Shown piece by piece: positions 1-4,596 of a stretch of DNA of 6,733 bases. Position numbers and translations under genes: made by a program. Under the pieces are notes generated by a model. The model was not told the origin of the DNA and made no database searches. It saw only the letters and a list, made by a program, of their open reading frames with translations. Origin of the DNA: Chloroflexota bacterium (lineage in GTDB: Bacteria; Chloroflexota; Ktedonobacteria; Ktedonobacterales; Ktedonobacteraceae); contig DAHVFL010000268.1 in the NCBI GenBank assembly GCA_027316975.1, positions 1 to 6,733 on the forward strand, in the 5' to 3' direction. How positions within the stretch are numbered: position 1 is the stretch's first letter; each line of letters starts with the position of its first letter.

Positions 1-1451
1 GTCCAGTCTGTGCCACGAAGATGGCCGAAGCGCGCTCGCTGCGCCTGCAACAGCGATTGACCTTGCGCCGTTACCTTGTCGATGCGGAATCTCGAGTTCC
101 TTCAACGGCTGACCATATTTTGTCACTGGCGCGTCAAATGTCACCGGAGGAGATGGAGCTACCATCGACTACCCAGAAACGCCAGCGCTATATGCTGCCG
201 GACGTGTTTGTGCCGCTTATCTTGCCCAAAAGTAGTGGATTGGGCAACGGCAACGGTCATTTCAACCATGCGACAGATTCTCAACCCTCATCCGCGAACC
301 ATTCAAGCCACTGGCTGCGCAACGGCTTTGTCCTGGCAACGGCTGCCGCGCTGATCTTTGCAGCCCTGGGCGTTTTCAATCATTTTGTGTTCCAGAGCAG
401 CACACCGGTATTACAGGATGAGGCGAAAAGCTGGCCTTCTGTAATTATTGGCGTTTCTCTCCTTTCTTCCCTACCGGCAATCAGCAAATTCTACAACGTC
501 GATACCGCAAGTGGAGCGAGAGAGCTAATGATGCCAACTGACCAATCTGCTCAGGGGACGCAGTATGAAAGGGTGTCGCCAGATGGCAAAGATGTGTTGT
601 ATCATTTCTCTGCTCAAGGCCAGACCGTCTACACGACTCTGCAATTGGGGCAACGTGGAAGTTATGTTACTCGAGTGCCAGCCGGAGGCGTGAATTCTGC
701 TATCTGGCTGGATAACGAGCATATTCTCGTTGCGTTCACGCAAAGCGGCGTTGAGGAATTCGATATTCACACGGGCAGAGCGGTCAAACGATTCGCGTCG
801 CTGACTAATGTCTACCTGCTCTTCTATAAAGCCCCGTACCTGTACTTCCAGAATGCGCAACAAACGATGATGTATCGTAGTAATCTGGCGACGGGCGAAA
901 AAGAGCAGTTGATTGCCGGTGCAGGCGGTCTTTATTTGACCCATTGTGTGTTGAATCCCGCCGGCTCAGGCGTCTATTGCGAGGGGCAAACCGACAAGCT
1001 ATCGCGTACTGGAAGCGCTTTGTACGTGGTGAGTGGAGATGGTTCGGGAGCGCGGGCGCTCAGCCGGAGAGGCATCTTGCTCGGCTTCGCGCCCGATCGC
1101 GCGCTCCTGTATCTACAGATTGCGCTTAATACGTATCAGGTGGTGAAGATGGGTTCAACGCCGCAGCAAGACCTCGTAGTGATGAAAAATGCTGCTCCCG
1201 CGACGGCTTTTGTAGGAGCGGGGGACGCGATGCTGGCTCCCGATGGACATGGATTGGTTGTGCAGGATAGCAACCGGGCCAATTCCTCGCGCGGGGTCTG
1301 GTATGACGATCTCACAACGCAGACTTCACGAGAGCTATTCACTTATCTGCCCGGCTCCAATGAACAGTTAATCGGCTGGGATCAAATGCGCGTCACCGGC
1401 ACAACAGCTACGCCGGGTGCCAGTGTATCAACGCTTCCGGTTGCGGCTTAA
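1..1451 (+). CDS. Membrane-anchored anti-sigma-factor-like protein with C-terminal beta-propeller-like domain (5' partial)
   Basis: The frame is open to the left edge. The first ATG (base 21) has no Shine-Dalgarno sequence before it, so the true start lies upstream. Six residues precede that Met: P-V-C-A-T-K. The split codon before them ends in GT, which is compatible with Cys, so a CPVC zinc knuckle of the zf-HC2 anti-sigma type is possible. Numbering from the Met at base 21, residues 1-48 resemble the helical stretch after such a finger (P27-S-T-A-D-H-I-L). Residues 50-98 are a polar linker. Residues 101-122 form a membrane helix (NGFVLATAAALIFAALGVF). The remaining ~350 residues look extracytoplasmic and carry TolB/WD40-like turns: SPDGK at 186-190, APDR at 357-360, APDGH at 406-410. 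The only two later Cys residues are C309 and C320. Residues 139-154 are also hydrophobic and could be a second helix, but read better as a beta strand. An ECF sigma gene just upstream would be expected, but lies outside the window. The fold call is moderate; the anti-sigma role is inference. Confidence 0.62.
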   Translation, partial: PVCATKMAEARSLRLQQRLTLRRYLVDAESRVPSTADHILSLARQMSPEEMELPSTTQKRQRYMLPDVFVPLILPKSSGLGNGNGHFNHATDSQPSSANHSSHWLRNGFVLATAAALIFAALGVFNHFVFQSSTPVLQDEAKSWPSVIIGVSLLSSLPAISKFYNVDTASGARELMMPTDQSAQGTQYERVSPDGKDVLYHFSAQGQTVYTTLQLGQRGSYVTRVPAGGVNSAIWLDNEHILVAFTQSGVEEFDIHTGRAVKRFASLTNVYLLFYKAPYLYFQNAQQTMMYRSNLATGEKEQLIAGAGGLYLTHCVLNPAGSGVYCEGQTDKLSRTGSALYVVSGDGSGARALSRRGILLGFAPDRALLYLQIALNTYQVVKMGSTPQQDLVVMKNAAPATAFVGAGDAMLAPDGHGLVVQDSNRANSSRGVWYDDLTTQTSRELFTYLPGSNEQLIGWDQMRVTGTTATPGASVSTLPVAA

Positions 1452-2224
1452 AATTGATACGCCTCTGGTTCCATGCGCCGCCAAATCCTGACCTCGTGTA
1501 TACCCGCCTCGCGCAAGATTTCTTCTGAAAGCTGGTGCGCCTGCGCGACCCGCGCCGGGTAATGCGCGTCTGATCCGACGCTGACAGGTGTATGGTGCAA
1601 CGCGCAGGCCCGCGCAAGACGGCGCACAAGGTTCGTATAGCGTAGTACATCATACCCGTTGATCTCTAATGCCACGTCGCAGCGAGCGGCCTCTGCTGCC
1701 AGCCGTTCAAGTTCTTCGTCAAGAGTGGGTGGGAGAAAGGCGCTTTCAATGCGCATCCGCACCGGGTGGCTGACCAGGCTGAACGCGCCGCAGGTGGCGG
1801 CCTGGCGCAAGAGCGCGAAGTAGCGCAGCCAGCGCGCCTCGCTCTTTTCCCGGTTGGTGACACTATCATCCAGGATGATTACCCCATCGACTTCATGCAC
1901 TGACCCGATCAGGAAATCCCAGTTGCGCCCCGGCAGAAACGCCTGGATTTGCTCGTTGAGGCCCGGAATGAAGTCAACCTCCAGCCCCAGGCGCGTCTCG
2001 ATGGAGACTTCCTGCGCGGCGGCGCGTACCGCTTCGCTATATGCGCTGAATGAGAGAAGGGGACCTTCGTCCGGCATATGCTGCAAGGTGGGACGCGCCT
2101 CGCTCATCTGAAAGATATGCTCTGACAGGCCGAGCATACGCAGCCCTTTTTCCCTGGCGGTCTGGGCCATCTGGCGGGCGGAACTGCGCGCGACATGGCT
2201 ATGGAAGTCGGTGTCTATGGTCAT
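1448..2224 (-). CDS. PHP-domain phosphoesterase, histidinol-phosphatase (HisK)-like
   Basis: This is a 258-residue protein covering a complete PHP metal-dependent phosphoesterase. The metal-site motifs appear in family order: DFHSH at 6-10 (H8, H10), LSEH at 33-36 (E35, H36), GLEVDF at 80-85 (E82), GSVHE at 107-111 (H110), VSHP at 151-154 (H153), ALEING at 185-190 (E187) and GSDAH at 217-221 (D219, H221). The family uses a trinuclear metal centre to hydrolyse phosphate monoesters. The length and the GLEVDF/SVH/SDAH set match the HisK type, which converts L-histidinol phosphate to histidinol in the cytoplasm. No other his gene is nearby, so another phosphoester substrate is possible. The ATG start is fixed by the N-terminal H-x-H motif and by GAGGAG at 2236-2241, an 11-nt spacing. 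The stop overlaps that of the convergent gene to the left. The gene is divergent from the FAD oxidoreductase gene and probably shares its control region. Confidence 0.85.
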   Translation of the reverse strand: MTIDTDFHSHVARSSARQMAQTAREKGLRMLGLSEHIFQMSEARPTLQHMPDEGPLLSFSAYSEAVRAAAQEVSIETRLGLEVDFIPGLNEQIQAFLPGRNWDFLIGSVHEVDGVIILDDSVTNREKSEARWLRYFALLRQAATCGAFSLVSHPVRMRIESAFLPPTLDEELERLAAEAARCDVALEINGYDVLRYTNLVRRLARACALHHTPVSVGSDAHYPARVAQAHQLSEEILREAGIHEVRIWRRMEPEAYQF

Positions 2225-2272
2225 GCTTGTAAAAACTCCTCAAAAAGAAGGGTGGTGTGGATTAGCTTGCTT

Positions 2273-2286
2273 GAGCGGGAACGCTC
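2273..2286. promoter_or_regulatory. Short inverted repeat GAGCG-GGAA-CGCTC
   Basis: This is a perfect 5-bp-arm inverted repeat with a 4-nt centre in the divergent intergenic region. Read leftwards it falls within the predicted untranslated leader of the phosphoesterase gene. Read rightwards it sits just upstream of the predicted -35 of the oxidoreductase gene. It could be a small leader hairpin or a protein-binding site. The arms are short enough to arise by chance. Confidence 0.25.
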
Positions 2287-2287
2287 G

Positions 2288-2315
2288 CTGCCAAACGCAT
2301 ACGATATACTATAAT
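2288..2315 (+). promoter_or_regulatory. Sigma70-type promoter for the FAD oxidoreductase gene
   Basis: A perfect TATAAT -10 box lies at 2310-2315. CTGCCA at 2288-2293 matches TTGACA at 4 of 6 positions, with a 16-bp spacer. Transcription would start near 2322, leaving a leader of about 60 nt before the ATG at 2383. A good Shine-Dalgarno sequence (AGGAAGGA, 2366-2373) precedes that ATG. The stretch is AT-rich in an otherwise GC-rich region, which supports a promoter. It overlaps a promoter-like element facing the other way. Confidence 0.55.
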
Positions 2316-2337
2316 ACTTGCCAGTATGAACTGTCGA
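2308..2337 (-). promoter_or_regulatory. Sigma70-type promoter for the PHP phosphoesterase gene
   Basis: Read on the minus strand, TCGACA (2332-2337) matches the -35 consensus at 5 of 6 positions and TATAGT (2308-2313) matches the -10 consensus at 5 of 6, with an 18-bp spacer. The start would be near 2301, giving a leader of about 77 nt. Its -10 overlaps the -10 of the rightward promoter, so the two polymerases could not bind at once. Confidence 0.45.
2314..2327. promoter_or_regulatory. Operator-like inverted repeat ATACT-TGCC-AGTAT
   Basis: These are perfect 5-bp arms around a 4-bp centre. The repeat covers the last bases of the rightward -10 box and its predicted start site, and lies inside the -35/-10 spacer of the leftward promoter. 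A protein bound here could control both genes at once. A further copy of the left arm, ATACT, lies at 2306-2310. The position is what makes it notable; the arms are short and no known regulator's consensus was recognised. Confidence 0.35.
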
Positions 2338-2382
2338 GCAGATTTGTACAAGGGTTATTGAATCCAGGAAGGATGATCTTTT

Positions 2383-3705
2383 ATGGCACGTTCCTCTTCC
2401 ACCGGGCGCGTGGTTATCATTGGGGGCGGCGCAACGAGCGCGCTTATCGCCGTTCGCCTGGCAGAGCGCGGTTTCCATGTGACTGTACTGGAGAAGGCTC
2501 AACCGGGTAATGGCTCTTCCAGCCGTTCCGCGGCAGGTATTCGAGCGCAGTTCAGCACGGAGGAGACGGTGGTTGGGATGCAATACAGCGAGTGGTGGTA
2601 TAGCCACTTCCATGATCTCTTGCGCAGCCCTGCCGATGTGCGCCAGCAAGCTGTTATGCGCCAGAATGGCTACCTGTTCCTGTATGAAGACCCTGATGTT
2701 ATCCCCGCGTGGCAACCGCGCAGGCGACAGGAATTAGCCCGCGTCTGGCAGCACGCGCAGGCGGCTGCGACAATGCAGCAGCGCGTTGGACTTCCTGTTG
2801 AAGTGTTGTCACCACAGCATGTCCATGAACGCTGGCCCCATCTCCTGCCTGACCGGCTGACGGGAGCCACCTGGTGTCCAACCGATGGTTTCCTCATACC
2901 GCATATGATCTACAGCGAAGGGTTCCGGCGGGCAAAAGAACTGGGTGTGGAAGTGCAACAGCACACCGAGGTTATTGGCGCTGTGCTACATGCCGATCGC
3001 ATACACGCACTGGTGACAAACAAGGGAACGTTTGAGGCTGACTGGTTCATCAACGCAACTAACATCTGGGCAGCTCGCCTCAGCCCGCGCATTGGCGGCA
3101 TGACACTGCCTGTCTCACCGCTCAAGCGTTACCTGTATTTCCTGAAACCCGCGCAGCCGGTTATGGAAGCAGCGGACTGGCAGCAGCTTCCCATGACCAT
3201 CTACGGGGTAGGAAGCCATCGCGGAGCGCACTCGCGACCGGAGCAAGAACTTTTGTTGCTGGCCTGGGCGCATGAGACCGAGCCGGAGACACGTTTCAAC
3301 GATGATGACCAGGACCGCATCGATCCCCCATTTCGCCATGATAACGGCATTGACAACTATGGGTACGCCATCCTCGCGCAAGTAGATGAATTTTCCCCGC
3401 TGCTTGCTAACGCGGGCGGCCTGGTAGCTACAACTACAGGATTTTATGGCGCCACGCCTGATGCTAACCCGCTGATCGGGCGCGATGCGTGCCAGCAGAA
3501 CCTGGTTCACGCCGCCGGATTCTCAGGACATGGCCTGATGCACGCACCGATTACCGCGCTGCTGGTCGAGGCCATCCTGTCGGGTGATGTTGATAGCGGG
3601 CATGTGCGTATGCCTGCGCCATTTGATTACGCGACTATTGATCTTCATACGTTTGATCCTGGACGCGCTTTTGATAGTTCGAGCAAGGAGCAGTTGGTGT
3701 TGTAA
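2383..3705 (+). CDS. DAO-family FAD-dependent oxidoreductase (sarcosine/glycine/D-amino-acid oxidase-like)
   Basis: This 440-residue protein has the normal length for the DAO family of amine- or amino-acid-oxidising flavoproteins. The N-terminal Rossmann strand-turn-helix is at 10-38 (VVIIGGGATSA, ending at the acidic E37). It is followed by GSSSRSAAGIRAQFS at 44-58, typical of the sarcosine oxidase beta/FOXRED1-like branch. The FAD-contact region NATNIWA is at 224-230. The C-terminal FAD segment has TPDANPLIG at 358-366 and AAGFSGHGLMHAP at 377-389. The position of the covalent-flavin Cys in monomeric sarcosine oxidase (CMY) appears here as G353-F-Y, so FAD should be non-covalent. Two oddities: the third Gly of GxGxxG is S19, and the usual NAAGxWA is NATNIWA. 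No signal peptide is visible, so it is probably cytoplasmic. The start is supported by AGGAAGGA at 2366-2373. The substrate cannot be told from sequence. It is divergent from the PHP gene and convergent with the methyltransferase gene. Confidence 0.87.
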   Translation: MARSSSTGRVVIIGGGATSALIAVRLAERGFHVTVLEKAQPGNGSSSRSAAGIRAQFSTEETVVGMQYSEWWYSHFHDLLRSPADVRQQAVMRQNGYLFLYEDPDVIPAWQPRRRQELARVWQHAQAAATMQQRVGLPVEVLSPQHVHERWPHLLPDRLTGATWCPTDGFLIPHMIYSEGFRRAKELGVEVQQHTEVIGAVLHADRIHALVTNKGTFEADWFINATNIWAARLSPRIGGMTLPVSPLKRYLYFLKPAQPVMEAADWQQLPMTIYGVGSHRGAHSRPEQELLLLAWAHETEPETRFNDDDQDRIDPPFRHDNGIDNYGYAILAQVDEFSPLLANAGGLVATTTGFYGATPDANPLIGRDACQQNLVHAAGFSGHGLMHAPITALLVEAILSGDVDSGHVRMPAPFDYATIDLHTFDPGRAFDSSSKEQLVL

Positions 3706-3723
3706 CGCGCTTTGCTGCTCGTA

Positions 3724-4416
3724 TCAGTATTTCACTACCGCGATAGCAAAACCATCGGTATAGTCCTCGTCCATTGCCAGGAGCAGCGAGGCCAGGCGAG
3801 GGTCGCTGGCGATGCGCCGGTTTAGCTCTGCCACGCCCGTTATCACCTCATCCTGCGAGGGGAGAAAGGCTTTGCCGCCGCGAATGCAGTTGTCGGCGAC
3901 GATGATACTGCCGGGGCGTGTGAGACGCATGGCCCAATCGAGATACTGGGGGTAGGGTGGTTTGTCGGCGTCAATAAAGACGAGATCGAAGGGAGCCTCG
4001 CTTGCAAGGTGTGGCAGCAGGTCGAGCGCCCTGCCTACGCGCACCTCTGTGCGGTCGCTGACACCCGCCTTCTCGAAGGAGTTGCGCACGACGGCGGCGT
4101 GTTCCGGGCTGATCTCCAATGTTATCATGCGCCCGCCCTCGGGCAGCGAGCGCGCCAGCCAGATGCCGCTGTAGCCACCCAGCGCGCCAATTTCCAGTAT
4201 TTTATGAGCGTTGCAGGCGGCGGCAAGCACCTGTAGCAGCTTTCCCTGAATGGGCGAAATTTGAATTTCGGGTAAACCGGCTGCTCTGGCGGAGGTCAGA
4301 GCGTTGCGCAGTCCGTCGTCCTCTGGCGCGAAGGCGCGGGAGATGTTCTCTTCGATCTGGTGTCGCGTCTGCTGCTGTTGTTGTAGATACGTTAATTCTG
4401 TGTTGTCGTTTGCCAT
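3724..4416 (-). CDS. SAM-dependent O-methyltransferase (class I, caffeoyl-CoA OMT-like)
   Basis: This 230-residue protein has the usual length of the Methyltransf_3 (CCoAOMT/COMT-like) family of cation-dependent methyltransferases, which methylate hydroxyls, often of catechols. The SAM-binding motif I, ILEIGALGGYSGIWLA, is at 73-88, with the acidic ribose ligand at E101 (TLEIS). The metal-site motif FIDADK at 147-152 supplies D149. VADN at 173-176 supplies D175 and N176. P52-S-P-x-Q-G just before motif I is the usual pre-motif helix cap. The N-terminus has a glutamine run (residues 12-16). The ATG at 4416 was chosen because GAAAGGA lies 11 nt upstream and the family length fits. A TTG 15 codons further upstream (4461) is possible but lacks a well-spaced ribosome site. 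A weak -35-like TTGTCC lies at 4456-4461, but no convincing -10 was seen. The substrate is unknown. The 180-bp gap to the upstream same-strand gene holds two hairpins, so co-transcription is doubtful. Confidence 0.88.
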   Translation of the reverse strand: MANDNTELTYLQQQQQTRHQIEENISRAFAPEDDGLRNALTSARAAGLPEIQISPIQGKLLQVLAAACNAHKILEIGALGGYSGIWLARSLPEGGRMITLEISPEHAAVVRNSFEKAGVSDRTEVRVGRALDLLPHLASEAPFDLVFIDADKPPYPQYLDWAMRLTRPGSIIVADNCIRGGKAFLPSQDEVITGVAELNRRIASDPRLASLLLAMDEDYTDGFAIAVVKY

Positions 4417-4427
4417 GAAATAGATGT

Positions 4428-4434
4428 TCCTTTC
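4428..4434 (-). promoter_or_regulatory. Ribosome binding site deciding the methyltransferase start
   Basis: GAAAGGA on the minus strand lies 11 nt before the ATG at 4416. It favours this ATG over the in-frame upstream TTG at 4461. Confidence 0.6.
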
Positions 4435-4489
4435 TGTAGTAGAAATGCCAGGCGAGGACAAACCTCTGAGGCGTTCACGGAAGCACTGT

Positions 4490-4560
4490 TGTCATCCTGA
4501 GCGCAGCGAAGGATCTCTGCCTGTATCGAGCGCAGATCCTTCGCTGCGCTCAGGATGACA
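4490..4560. repeat. Perfect 27-bp inverted repeat (dispersed REP/MITE-like element)
   Basis: The left arm at 4490-4516 (begins TGTCATCCTGAGCGCAGCG) and the right arm at 4534-4560 are exact reverse complements over 27 bp, separated by 17 nt. The transcript would form a very stable hairpin on either strand. The core TCATCCTGAGCGCAGCGAAGG matches a repeat I recall as widespread between genes in Chloroflexota and other bacteria. It encodes nothing. It sits 36 nt beyond the stop of the TPR regulator gene and about 75 bp before the methyltransferase start, so it may shield or end the upstream transcript. No T-run follows on either strand, so it is not a classic intrinsic terminator. Copy number cannot be judged from one window. 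Confidence 0.85.
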
Positions 4561-4563
4561 GAT

Positions 4564-4583
4564 GGCGGGGGCAAGCCCCCGCC
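4564..4583 (-). repeat. GC-rich hairpin 3' of the TPR regulator gene (possible transcript end)
   Basis: GGCGGGGGC and GCCCCCGCC (4564-4572 and 4575-4583) are perfect 9-bp arms around AA; in RNA the loop would open to about 4 nt. It begins 13 nt after the stop codon of the regulator gene, as a terminator or mRNA 3'-end stabiliser would. It lacks a U-tract and runs almost directly into the 27-bp repeat, so the two may form one composite mobile repeat. An alternative pairing of CGCCC (4580-4584) with GGGCG (4587-4591) competes with it. Confidence 0.5.
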
Positions 4584-4596
4584 CTGGGGCGTCTGT

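Noticed and set aside
525..944. A 139-codon minus-strand frame inside the anti-sigma-like gene
   Set aside because: No motif or ribosome site; explained as a shadow of the plus-strand propeller-like coding sequence.
2221..2715. A 164-codon minus-strand frame spanning the divergent control region and the start of the oxidoreductase gene
   Set aside because: It runs antisense through the conserved Rossmann motif and through both promoters, and its translation resembles no family.
3681..3720. Possible bidirectional terminator between the oxidoreductase and methyltransferase genes (GAGCAG ... CTGCTC)
   Set aside because: The arms are only 6 bp with a 21-nt loop, and no T-run follows on either strand.
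4417..4461. Longer methyltransferase starting at the TTG at 4461
   Set aside because: The extra 15 residues add nothing to the family's domain, and the ATG at 4416 has the better ribosome site.
4490..4560. CRISPR array or attachment site
   Set aside because: There are only two copies and they are inverted, with no spacer series, cas gene or integrase; it is a hairpin repeat.
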